Below, one piece after another: positions 22,222 through 30,036 of a DNA stretch of 64,000 nt. The DNA lies in the IMG/VR virus record IMGVR_UViG_3300037808_001516, positions 1 to 64,000 of that record; one strand, written 5' to 3'. The position numbers were made by a program, and so were the translations under genes. Position 1 is the first letter of the stretch. Each line of letters begins with the position of its first letter. The stretch is from a virus. The notes under the pieces were generated by a model that saw only the letters and a program-made list of their open reading frames with translations, did no database searches and was not told the origin of the DNA.

Positions 22222-23759
22222 TGAAGATAGCGCTTTGTTTACATGGATATTACAATAGTTCCGGAGGGCCCGAGTCTGGTAATTTTGGATTTGATTACTT
22301 GAACAAGAACGTAATCTCAGGAAATGACGTCGATGTGTTTGTACACAGTTGGGACCTGCCAGCAGAAGAAAGAATCCTTCAAAGTTACAAGCCGACTTCG
22401 AGTTTATTTGAGGCTCAGTCTGATTTTGAAGAGGAGCTTTCCCGAATCGACTCAGAGTGGTTTGAAGAAGGTTTTGACAGATCTCAAACTATGTATCGAA
22501 ATTCAATATATCAAACATTTAGCTTTTTATATTCTAGAAAGGCTTCTGTGGAGTTGAAAAAGAAATACGAAGAGGAAAATGGGTTCGAGTACGATTGCGT
22601 GATCCTGTGCAGGTTTGACCTAGGTAGCAGAGGCAAGGAACACCCTCAGCTTTTTTACGCGACAGACATGGAGTTTAATTTGAGTGCTGATCTTGATAAA
22701 CTGCATATGAAGTATTGGAACCAATTTAATTGGGGCATTGCCGACCACTGGTTCTATTCAAACAGTAAAACTATGGATCAAGTAGCTGGACTGTATGACA
22801 AGCTAGAGAGTTACTATCACAAAGACAGTGATTATGTAAGAGCAGTAACAGAAGCCTGGCCAGAGAGCAATAGTGATAATGAATTTTCAAATGAATTGTT
22901 TTTAAAAAACAAGTCTGACAATTTGGTAAAGTTTGAAAAGTGGCACTGTGTCGACAATCATAAACTGTATAAGTGGTTTTTTTATGAAACGGGCCTGTCA
23001 AAGCGCATTGGTTTCGGGGACCCAAAGACACAAGAAAATAAAGACTTTTCAATAATCATGTATAGTCACAGTAGTTATTCTGACGCCTGGCCTATGTTTT
23101 TCGGACAAACAGATAAATATTTTAAAGATCACAAGAAATACATTTTCTGCGATGATGATTGTTCAATAGTGCCGGATGATTGGGTTTGTGTAAAATATGA
23201 TGAAAGTCAATCTTACAATAAGAGGGTTGCTTCTTGCTTGGAACAAGTAGATGAAGAGATTGTCATTTTTCATCACGAAGATATGCCGTTGTATTTAAAG
23301 CCTAGATTTGACGAACTGAACAGGCTCAGTTGTATTCTGAGGAGAGAAGGTATAGATTTTGTAAAGCTTCTCCGCGGAGGCATAACAAAAGATGATCCTC
23401 CGTACAAATTTTACACGAACTTGTACAAGATAACAGATGGTGTTCATTATATGGCAGTACAGCCAGCTTTATGGAAGAAGAGCAGCTTGCAAAAGGTGTA
23501 TGAAAAATCAAATGTATCCCACATTAGAGAATTTGAGACCCTGGCATCTTCTGTTTGCTTGAGAGAAGAGATCAGAGGTGTATATAGTTATTCCGGTGAA
23601 CCGAAGGCCGGACTCTATCATTATTCCTCAAGGACTTATCCATATGTAGCAACCGCAATTTCCGCTGGAAAATGGAATACAAAAGAATATAAAAATGAAT
23701 TGATGCAACTATCCAGAGAATACGAAACAGACTTACAAGAAAGAGGTACAAATGATTAA
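22221..23759 (+). CDS. putative glycosyltransferase (512 aa)
   Basis: Begins MKIALCLHGYYNSS, then VDVFVHSWD (about 36-44) and CVILCRFDLG (about 125-134), an arrangement shared with uncharacterised viral and bacterial sugar transferases in which the FVHxWD and RxD segments replace classical DxD loops. The second half (from about 280) holds KYIFCDDDCSIVPDDWVCVK, a possible DxD-like cluster, and HHEDMPLYLKPRFDELNR. Two modules may therefore be fused. No membrane segment. It overlaps the KdsC-like gene by eight bases. The assignment to glycan transfer rests on position and these segments. Confidence 0.6.
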   Translation: MKIALCLHGYYNSSGGPESGNFGFDYLNKNVISGNDVDVFVHSWDLPAEERILQSYKPTSSLFEAQSDFEEELSRIDSEWFEEGFDRSQTMYRNSIYQTFSFLYSRKASVELKKKYEEENGFEYDCVILCRFDLGSRGKEHPQLFYATDMEFNLSADLDKLHMKYWNQFNWGIADHWFYSNSKTMDQVAGLYDKLESYYHKDSDYVRAVTEAWPESNSDNEFSNELFLKNKSDNLVKFEKWHCVDNHKLYKWFFYETGLSKRIGFGDPKTQENKDFSIIMYSHSSYSDAWPMFFGQTDKYFKDHKKYIFCDDDCSIVPDDWVCVKYDESQSYNKRVASCLEQVDEEIVIFHHEDMPLYLKPRFDELNRLSCILRREGIDFVKLLRGGITKDDPPYKFYTNLYKITDGVHYMAVQPALWKKSSLQKVYEKSNVSHIREFETLASSVCLREEIRGVYSYSGEPKAGLYHYSSRTYPYVATAISAGKWNTKEYKNELMQLSREYETDLQERGTND

Positions 23760-24276
23760 GCTAGTTATTTTAGATGTCGACGGCGTTTTAACAGACGGCC
23801 GGAAATATTATGATGAATCGGGAATGCCAAAGGCAAAGACATATTGTGATAAAGATTTTACAGCCATAAAAAGACTTAGAGGGGCGGGATTAAGCGTTTG
23901 TTTTCTATCCGGTGACGATTTTGTAAACAAGTCAATGGCAAAGAACAGGAACATTGATTTCTATTCAGCAAGAGGAAAAGATAAGGCGACCTTTGTAAAG
24001 GAATTTGAGTCCAAATATGAAACCACTGCAGCTGATATGGCTTATGTTGGCGATGACCTGTTTGATAGCAGTATATTAGAGAAAGTTGGGTATGCCTTTT
24101 GTCCGTCTGACGCATGCCTTGAAGTCAAAAAGATATGCGGTCTAAAAAACATCCTACCCCAACCGGGCGGCCACAACGTTGTCATGAACCTGGTAGAGTT
24201 GCTTCTAGAAAGGGGTCTAGTTCCGGATGCCACAATGGAGCAAATTGAAGAATTAGATAGAAAAGAAAAGTTTTAA
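23752..24276 (+). CDS. KdsC-like HAD phosphatase
   Basis: 174 residues, the usual size of KdsC (3-deoxy-octulosonate 8-phosphate phosphatase) and related C0-type HAD enzymes. HAD motif 1 is LDVDGVLTDGRKYY (nucleophile D8, acid D10), motif 2 CFLSGDD, motif 3 lysine in ARGKDKATF and motif 4 VGDDLFDSSIL. The C-terminus ends GHNVVMNLVELLLERG, as in the family. It would dephosphorylate a phosphorylated sugar made in the pathway encoded next to it. Kdo itself is not implied because KdsA/KdsB are not seen in the window. ATG 23752 overlaps the upstream gene by eight bases. Confidence 0.82.
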   Translation: MIKLVILDVDGVLTDGRKYYDESGMPKAKTYCDKDFTAIKRLRGAGLSVCFLSGDDFVNKSMAKNRNIDFYSARGKDKATFVKEFESKYETTAADMAYVGDDLFDSSILEKVGYAFCPSDACLEVKKICGLKNILPQPGGHNVVMNLVELLLERGLVPDATMEQIEELDRKEKF

Positions 24277-24980
24277 TGATCAACGTTGCACTATTGGGTA
24301 AGAAATATCAAGACTGTATTTTTTATGTAGAAAACTTATCAGTGGGAGAGACGAACCTTTCTTCGGAACCTTACAAGACTCTCGGAGGTTGTTATAATTT
24401 GCTGAAGGCGCCCATTGACACGGTACAGTTTGACATCCACACAAAAGGGTCCAAAGACGCTTTTATAATAAGTGAATCAAAATCAAGCACACGCACATCC
24501 ATAGTGGTAAACCGATCTGAGTCTTATTATAGTAAATCACTCATAGATACCATTAATCAAAACTATAACTGGGCTCACACATGTTATATCGATGATATCG
24601 AAGATCCACAGCCTCTCCTTGGACTGACAATTGATTTTAGTATAGACTTTTGTACTTTAAAATCTCGTCAAAGATTCCAGGAAATTATAGATAAAGCAAC
24701 GGTGGTTTTTGACTCTAGAGAAAGAAAATCTCTATATGAGAAGATTAACACCAAAACCCCCATAGTATTTCATGACCAAAACGGCATAGAGGTTAACATA
24801 AACGGTGAAGTTTTACTTGATTCACAAGTGGAGCCTATTTTAAATTTAAATGTCAATGGTGCCGGCGACATGTATGCTGCAAATTTTATTAAAAATTATT
24901 ACAAGTATGGTATAATTAAGTCAGCCAACATGGCGATGATATCAACAACACATTTACTCAAAAAAGGACTAAACAAATAA
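24276..24980 (+). CDS. PfkB-family carbohydrate kinase-like protein
   Basis: A 234-residue protein. The C-terminal LNVNGAGDMYAANFIKNYY (191-209) matches the PfkB signature DTxGAGDxFxxGxl with the catalytic base D198, and TLGGCYNLLKA (35-45) corresponds to the substrate-loop glycines. It is short against about 300 residues, losing part of the central sheet. Kinases of this family phosphorylate sugars such as ribose, heptose or fructose. Between a phosphatase and a nucleotidyltransferase-isomerase fusion it likely acts on the same unknown sugar. Start overlaps the KdsC-like stop (TAATG). Confidence 0.68.
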   Translation: MINVALLGKKYQDCIFYVENLSVGETNLSSEPYKTLGGCYNLLKAPIDTVQFDIHTKGSKDAFIISESKSSTRTSIVVNRSESYYSKSLIDTINQNYNWAHTCYIDDIEDPQPLLGLTIDFSIDFCTLKSRQRFQEIIDKATVVFDSRERKSLYEKINTKTPIVFHDQNGIEVNINGEVLLDSQVEPILNLNVNGAGDMYAANFIKNYYKYGIIKSANMAMISTTHLLKKGLNK

Positions 24981-26141
24981 ATGAACAAGAAATTTAACTT
25001 ACTATTACCTATTGCTGGAGCAGCAAAGAGATTTTCCGATGTAGGCTACACAATGCCAAAGCCTTTGATTATGGCAAACAATAGGCATATTATTGACTGG
25101 TCTATGGATTCCGTCAAGCTGGACGATTGCAATATAATTTTTGTTGTTAGAGCCGAGCATGTTTATAATTTTTCTATTGATGAAATTCTAAAAGAAAAGT
25201 TTGGAGAAGATATAACCATTGTCGTCTTAGATCACATGACCCGCGGCTCAGTGGAGACGTGTTTGGAGGCAAGGAAATTTATTGAGAATGATATGCCGCT
25301 AGTAATTTACACACCGGATGTATATTTTCAGAACCAACTGGACCCGGAAACTATAGACCCCAATCTAGATGGGTTCATATTAACTTTTAAGGCAAACAGT
25401 CCAGCCCACAGCTATGTTAAGCTTGACAAGAGAGGTCTTGCCACAAAGACAGCTGAAAAGGAAGTTATAAGCCAAGATGCAGCTGTCGGTGTATATTATT
25501 ATAAGACAGGTGACATGTTTGTTAAGTACGCCGAAAGATTAATTCACAATGACATAACCGTTAAGAACGAATTTTACCTTTGCCCAATGTACAATCTAAT
25601 GATTCAAGACGGCTTAAAAATAAAAACCAAAAGCGCAGAAAAAATGCATGTACTAGGGACTCCGTCGGAGTTAGAATTTTTTACTAACTATGTGGTTCAG
25701 CGATTTGGCGAGAAGCCAGTCGCTTTGTGTTGTGATCACTCTGGATATAAATTAAAAGAAGCGGCAAAAAAAGTCTTAGATGCTAACAGGGTTCCTTACA
25801 TCGACTTTGGAACTCTAATGAACAAGAACTGTGATTATAACGACTACGTATCTCAGGCAATGCAAGCGATCGAATCTAAAGTCTGCGATTTCGCAATGGG
25901 CTTTTGCCGCACTGGCCAGGGCATAAACATTCTTGCTAACACGTCTAAGGATATCAGAGGCGCCTTGGTCTTCGATGAGTATACGGCAGAATATTGTATA
26001 CGACATAATTGCGCAAACTTTTTCACAATTCCAGAGAAATACGTTGATAAAGATGAATTAGATCGAATGGTAAAAATATGGCTCACCTCTAGTTTTGACG
26101 GCGGCCGCCACATGACTCGAATGAAGAAGACGATAGGGTAA
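24981..26141 (+). CDS. fusion of sugar nucleotidyltransferase and RpiB/LacAB-type isomerase
   Basis: 386 residues. Residues 1-240 are a GT-A-like nucleotidyltransferase: LLLPIAGAAKRFSDVGYTMP plus KPLI (K27), then VIYTPDVYF (D113) as metal site and VKNEFYLCPMYN. Residues 245-386 are a ribose-5-phosphate isomerase B/galactose-6-phosphate isomerase fold: CDHSGYKLKEA (252-262), CDYNDYV, the catalytic Cys loop GFCRTGQGINILAN (C309), RHNCANFF (H342) and DGGRHMTRMKK. Both modules look intact. The fusion predicts isomerisation of a phosphorylated pentose or similar sugar and its activation to an NDP-sugar in one polypeptide. With the kinase, phosphatase and split transketolase it defines a compact sugar pathway. 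Confidence 0.83.
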   Translation: MNKKFNLLLPIAGAAKRFSDVGYTMPKPLIMANNRHIIDWSMDSVKLDDCNIIFVVRAEHVYNFSIDEILKEKFGEDITIVVLDHMTRGSVETCLEARKFIENDMPLVIYTPDVYFQNQLDPETIDPNLDGFILTFKANSPAHSYVKLDKRGLATKTAEKEVISQDAAVGVYYYKTGDMFVKYAERLIHNDITVKNEFYLCPMYNLMIQDGLKIKTKSAEKMHVLGTPSELEFFTNYVVQRFGEKPVALCCDHSGYKLKEAAKKVLDANRVPYIDFGTLMNKNCDYNDYVSQAMQAIESKVCDFAMGFCRTGQGINILANTSKDIRGALVFDEYTAEYCIRHNCANFFTIPEKYVDKDELDRMVKIWLTSSFDGGRHMTRMKKTIG

Positions 26142-26152
26142 AGAACAAATTG

Positions 26153-26924
26153 ATGACCCACGAGTACAAGTATGAGGAAGTTACCACTCTAATTCAAGGT
26201 CCCTTGAACGAAGTTGGTCTGAGCCATATAGAGACTTATTCAGAATACGGCCCCCGTGGTGGTTAGTTCTTGGAGCGACCCAGACTTCGACAGTCTTTTG
26301 GGGTTCATGAGGCACACCCCCGGTGTCAAGTTTATTCTTACTACATTACCAGACATCAAAAAGACAACACACTGTCTTATGGACAGTACTTTTTACTGGG
26401 CAATATGTTCTATGTACCATGGACTCAAAAATGTAGAAACTGAGTATGTCGTAAAGACCAGAATGGACGAAGCGTTTTCGGGACTAGAACCTTTCATTGA
26501 TCCTTTCTTACTAGACGACAAGAAGATGGTGTGTGGGAACATATTTGTTCAAAAATTCGACAGACAACAGTTTCACATAGGGGACCACGTTTTCGTGGCA
26601 AAAACAGAAGTGCTATTGAGAGCAACTAAACAACTTAAAGATATATATGAAAATAAGATACCATCAGAAACTTGGGCACAGCAAGGCCCTTACTCTGCAG
26701 AACAGGTGCTCGCTTTTGCATTTTTGAAAAATAGTGGTATTCCGGTCCCTCTTGTAATCAATGGCACTGCACCCCCTTCAAACCGCGAAGTGTTCTGCAA
26801 TAATTTTCACGTTGTTGATGTTAATGAGGTAGAAAGTTTCACTCTTCGATGGAACCACAATGAACAAACTTATAAAGATAAATTTGTGAACCCTCACGGA
26901 GTCACAACTATGGAGGACATTTAA
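26153..26924 (+). pseudogene. WavE-like sugar-transfer gene interrupted by +1 shift at a C5 run
   Basis: The ATG at 26153 opens EVTTLIQGPLNEVGLSHIET plus YSEYGP and stops at 26264. The next frame from 26256 continues VVVSSWSDPDFDSLLGFMRH to the end at 26924. The two join perfectly at the run CCCCC (26251-26255): with four Cs the product reads YSEYGPVVVSSW, the typical start of WavE-type lipopolysaccharide synthesis proteins (QGPL...YG..V.S.W). Conserved downstream pieces include VKTRMDEAF and GDHVFVAKTEVL. So the gene is either frameshifted, subject to phase variation or programmed +1 frameshifting at CCC-C, or carries an assembly error. The full product would be about 257 residues. The rest of the frame is open, arguing that the lesion, if real, is recent. 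Confidence 0.72.
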
Positions 26925-27574
26925 TGAAAAAAGACCTAAAACTTCACAAGAGACTCTTGAAGCTACTGTATGAACACAACGAAGAACACGTTGGCAGTTG
27001 TTTTTCTTGTGTAGATATAATAGATGAAATATTTGAGAAGAAAGCCCCACGAGACATTTTTGTATTATCTAACGGTCACGCCGCATACGCACTTTACAGC
27101 GTCTTAGAAAAACATTATGATCACATAGATGCTGACGAGCTGGTAAAGAAACATGGAGGTCATCCAAACCGGGATGAATTAAATCACATCTACTGTTCTA
27201 CCGGCAGCTTAGGGATGGGAATTATGATGGCAGTCGGCAGAGCCTTGGCGGACAACACAAGAACTGTTCATGTAATGATCAGCGATGGTGAATCAACAGA
27301 GGGTTCAGTCTGGGAGGCTTTAAGATACATAGAGGAAAAGAAGGTCACAAATATTGAAGTTCATGTCAACGCCAACGGATATGCGTGTTATGATGAGATG
27401 GACATAGATTACCTAGAGAGGAGATGTAAAGCGTTTATGCCAAGAATTAATTTCCACAGAACAACATCTGAAACATTTCCTTTTTCATTTTTGCATGGTC
27501 TAGATGCGCACTACATTAAGATAAACGAAAATCAATACAAAGAGGCTAAGGAGGTGTTGGAAAATGAGCGTTAG
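26924..27574 (+). CDS. transketolase-like, N-terminal (PP) half
   Basis: A 216-residue protein equal to the thiamine-diphosphate PP domain. SNGHAAYALYSVLEK (H52), HGGHPNRDELNHIYCSTGSL (H77 and H80), and the ThDP/metal motif MISDGESTEGSVWEALR (SDGE 120-123) followed by VHVNANGYA (N149) are all seen. Transketolases move two-carbon units between sugars. Split forms like this are found in polysaccharide and antibiotic sugar loci. It needs the Pyr half encoded next (10-base overlap). It starts at the last base of the WavE-like stop codon (TAATG). Confidence 0.88.
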   Translation: MKKDLKLHKRLLKLLYEHNEEHVGSCFSCVDIIDEIFEKKAPRDIFVLSNGHAAYALYSVLEKHYDHIDADELVKKHGGHPNRDELNHIYCSTGSLGMGIMMAVGRALADNTRTVHVMISDGESTEGSVWEALRYIEEKKVTNIEVHVNANGYACYDEMDIDYLERRCKAFMPRINFHRTTSETFPFSFLHGLDAHYIKINENQYKEAKEVLENER

Positions 27575-28043
27575 AAAAAAGTTTGTACAACTACTTCATG
27601 AAAAAATGAAGGTAAACAAGGATGTAGTACTAGTTTTAGGTGACTTAGGTTATGGGCATTTCGACAAAATAAGAGAGCAATTTCCAGATAGAGTGTTCAA
27701 CCCCGGGGCAGCCGAGCAGCTTATGTTGGGCATGTCGTGCGGCTTAGCTATGGAAGGCAAGATCCCCGTATGTTATTCTATGACACCGTTCGTGCTTTAC
27801 AGACCCTTTGAGGTAATAAGAACCTACATTGATCACGAAAAAATTCCAGTCATATTGGCTGCCGGCGGCCGCGGCAAGGACTATGGCGCCGCAGGCTTCT
27901 CTCATTGGGCGACTGATGACAAAGAGCATCTGTCTGGATTCAAAAACATTTTAAAAACCTGGCCATCAGAATCTAGCTTAGAGGATGAGTTCGATTCGAT
28001 TATTGAAAGCAGGGTACCGTATTATGTTAATTTGTCAAGGTAA
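27564..28043 (+). CDS. transketolase-like, pyrimidine-binding half
   Basis: 159 residues. FNPGAAEQLMLGMSCGLAME carries the glutamate (E51) that activates the thiamine aminopyrimidine, and PVCYSMTPFVLYRPFEVIR and AAGGRGKDYGAAGFSHWATD follow as in Pyr domains. The usual third transketolase C-terminal domain is missing, as in other split pairs. It should form a heterotetramer with the upstream half. Start aggaggtgttggaaaatg has a strong ribosome site inside the previous gene. Confidence 0.87.
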   Translation: MSVRKKFVQLLHEKMKVNKDVVLVLGDLGYGHFDKIREQFPDRVFNPGAAEQLMLGMSCGLAMEGKIPVCYSMTPFVLYRPFEVIRTYIDHEKIPVILAAGGRGKDYGAAGFSHWATDDKEHLSGFKNILKTWPSESSLEDEFDSIIESRVPYYVNLSR

Positions 28044-28057
28044 AAGGGGGAGAGAAT

Positions 28058-28183
28058 ATGGTAGTAAGTGATGATAATAAATTCACATTTGTTTGTATAG
28101 CGAAAGCAGCCCCCGCAGAAAAGTTTACCAATAATCACCTCTGGGGCGCCCATGCAAACTACCCATATTATGGGGGTTTTTGA
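28058..28183 (+). CDS. 41-aa ORF of unknown function
   Basis: ATG 28058 is preceded by aaaaggggga at normal distance and the stop overlaps the next start (TGATG). The peptide reads NKFTFVCIAKAAPAEKFTNN and then HLWGAHANYPYYGGF, with an aromatic/Gly-rich end. It resembles no family I know. It might be the remnant of an N-terminal part of a larger sugar gene, or a real small protein, since it keeps ribosome site and coupling. Confidence 0.42.
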   Translation: MVVSDDNKFTFVCIAKAAPAEKFTNNHLWGAHANYPYYGGF

Positions 28184-28623
28184 TGATACTCATATCACAC
28201 AGAGGCAACACTACCGGAGAAGACCCGCAAGAGAACAAGCCAAGCTTTATCGACCAAGCAATTAAGAAGGGCTTTGATGTAGAGGTCGACGTTTGGTTGA
28301 AAGATAAAGATCTTTTTCTAGGTCATGACAATCCACAATACCCTATTGACTTGCAGTTTTTAAAATCCCGCCCTTTGTGGTGCCACGCTAAAGACTTTAA
28401 GGCGTTAAATTTTATGTTGGACAATAATATAACTTGCTTTTGGCATGAAGAAGATCAGTATACAATAACCAGTAATAATCAAATATGGACTTATCCTTTA
28501 AAAAAAGTTGAAAAAAGAAGTATAATTGTCTGTAAGACGCTAGAAGATTCTAGAGAATATGCAAAAAGACATATTTTTGGAATTTGCAGTGATTATGTAG
28601 GAATCATCGAGGAAAAGAAATGA
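28183..28623 (+). CDS. small GDPD-like phosphodiesterase
   Basis: 146 residues from ATG 28183; an upstream TTG would add one residue. The start ISHRGNTTGEDPQENKPSF and VEVDVWLKDKDLFLGHDNP give the glycerophosphodiester phosphodiesterase core: H6-R7, E34 and D36 as metal ligands and H48-D49. Usual GDPD enzymes are 230-300 residues; here the second half of the TIM barrel is compressed (HAKDFKALNFML, CFWHEEDQY). It may remove phosphoglycerol or another phosphodiester from a glycan, or be a family relative with a changed role in polysaccharide loci. Its end overlaps the dehydratase start by ATGA. Confidence 0.7.
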   Translation: MILISHRGNTTGEDPQENKPSFIDQAIKKGFDVEVDVWLKDKDLFLGHDNPQYPIDLQFLKSRPLWCHAKDFKALNFMLDNNITCFWHEEDQYTITSNNQIWTYPLKKVEKRSIIVCKTLEDSREYAKRHIFGICSDYVGIIEEKK

Positions 28624-29567
28624 AGCTGGTAGTTATCACCGGGTGCCTAGGGTTTATAGGTTCACAAATTACAAGAGACTGTTTAGAGAATGGATTCAAA
28701 GTTTACGGAGTAGACAGTCTCACCTATGCTGCAAACACTGGTTTGCTAGAGATATTCCTGCAGAACAAAAACTTTAAATTCTGCAAAGAAGATATAGCAG
28801 ATTTAGAAAATATTCCAGATTGTGATTTTGTAGTAAATACGGCAGCAGAAACTCACGTTGGAAACAGTATAATTGATAGCACTAATTTTATTAAAAGCAA
28901 TATTATTGGTGTGCAGAACATTTTAAACTTAATAAGAAGAAAGCCTAGCAACGTATCAAACCCTCCAAGATTGATACATTTCAGCACTGATGAAGTGTAT
29001 GGAGATTTAACCTCTGGAAGCCATACCGAAACAGACTTATTGAACCCGAGTAATCCCTACTCCGCTTCAAAAGCGTCCGCGGACCTGTTAATTAAATCTT
29101 GGGCTAGAACATATAACATACAATACAACATCCTAAGACCAACAAACAATTATGGGGAATACCAATATCCAGAAAAATTGATACCACTGGCTGTCAAACT
29201 CCTTCAGAGGAACTTGAAAATAAGATTGCATGACCATGGTGAACCAATAAGAACTTGGCTGCACGCAAAGGATACTTCATCGGCAGTAATGACAGTGATG
29301 GAAAAAGGAAAAGCTAACGAAATATATAACATTTCAGGAGGCTTTGAACAGAAAAATATTGAAACAGTTAAAAAAATAATAAATTCTTATGATGATAACT
29401 TAGATTGGAAAGAACACATTGATTTAAACCATGAGCGCCCGGGCCAGGATGTAAGATATTCCCTGGACGACTCTAAATTGAGAGAACTCGGCTGGAAGCC
29501 TAAATGTGTATTTGACGAGCAGATATCAAGCATAGTCGAATTTTATAAAAATAATTTTATATGGTAA
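28620..29567 (+). CDS. NAD-dependent sugar dehydratase/epimerase (RmlB-like)
   Basis: 315 residues, extended short-chain dehydrogenase. The NAD loop is VITGCLGFIGSQI (G8, G11, G14 pattern). NTAAETHVGNSI, HFSTDEVYGD and the active-site YSASKASAD (YxxxK) are strongly like dTDP-glucose 4,6-dehydratase, as is LRPTNNYGEYQYPEKLIPL and DHGEPIRTWLHAKDT. The Asp-Glu pair of STDEVYG is that used for 4,6-dehydration. It would provide an NDP-4-keto-6-deoxy sugar, a substrate for the DegT-like enzyme. It overlaps the GDPD-like gene by ATGA and closes the glycan island. Confidence 0.85.
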   Translation: MKLVVITGCLGFIGSQITRDCLENGFKVYGVDSLTYAANTGLLEIFLQNKNFKFCKEDIADLENIPDCDFVVNTAAETHVGNSIIDSTNFIKSNIIGVQNILNLIRRKPSNVSNPPRLIHFSTDEVYGDLTSGSHTETDLLNPSNPYSASKASADLLIKSWARTYNIQYNILRPTNNYGEYQYPEKLIPLAVKLLQRNLKIRLHDHGEPIRTWLHAKDTSSAVMTVMEKGKANEIYNISGGFEQKNIETVKKIINSYDDNLDWKEHIDLNHERPGQDVRYSLDDSKLRELGWKPKCVFDEQISSIVEFYKNNFIW

Positions 29568-29580
29568 AAAGGAGATAAAA

Positions 29581-29787
29581 ATGAAATTATCAAATCAAGC
29601 AATGGGAGCCATCATGATGGCTTTACAAAAGTCTTTGTTGGAACAAAGCGACATAACACCGGTACTAATGGATTTCAATTTTGAGGTCGGAGAAGACGAA
29701 GCACTAATCGTACGCAACCCACCGAAATTTCAAATTGGAAAGGACACTTTTCATCCCGAAGTCAAAAGTACTGTCGGATCTGATTAG
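29581..29787 (+). CDS. small conserved-type phage protein (68 aa)
   Basis: Starts behind the strong site aaaaaggagataaaa. It reads MKLSNQAMGAIMMALQKSLL followed by EQSDITPVLMDFNFEVGEDE, an N-terminal helix plus small beta part. I recall similar short proteins in marine myoviruses near late-regulation genes but know no function. The stop overlaps the GTG start of the zinc-ribbon protein by one base. Confidence 0.6.
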   Translation: MKLSNQAMGAIMMALQKSLLEQSDITPVLMDFNFEVGEDEALIVRNPPKFQIGKDTFHPEVKSTVGSD

Positions 29788-30035
29788 TGCCAGTTTATTG
29801 TTATAAATGCAAGGACTGCAGCGAAGAATTTGAAGTAAGACACAGTATGAGTTTTGAAGATCAAGCCTGTCTATTTTGTGACAGTAAGAATATATTCAAG
29901 CTTCCGTCTATGAGCAAGAGAAAAGTTGAACAATCAACCAAAAAGCGCGCCGGCATGGTGGTAGATGAATATATCGAAAACGCAAAAAAAGAAATTAAAC
30001 AACAAAAAATAGACCTAAGAACAGAGGAGATGTAG
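29787..30035 (+). CDS. FmdB-like zinc-ribbon protein
   Basis: GTG start sharing a base with the previous stop. The N-terminus MPVYCYKCKDCSEEFEVRHS followed by CLFCDSKNIFKLPS contains two CxxC knuckles (CKDC; CLFC), the FmdB-type zinc ribbon. The remaining helix (KKRAGMVVDEYIENAKKEIK) is coiled-coil like. The FmdB family are putative regulators with unproven targets; in phages they are often transcription accessory proteins, and this one sits three ORFs before the late sigma factor. 82 residues. Confidence 0.75.
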   Translation: MPVYCYKCKDCSEEFEVRHSMSFEDQACLFCDSKNIFKLPSMSKRKVEQSTKKRAGMVVDEYIENAKKEIKQQKIDLRTEEM

Positions 30036-30036
30036 C

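Noticed and set aside
23752-24276. Kdo or sialic-acid biosynthesis set
   Set aside because: Only a KdsC-like phosphatase is present; no KdsA/NeuB synthase or CMP-sugar synthetase is seen in the window.
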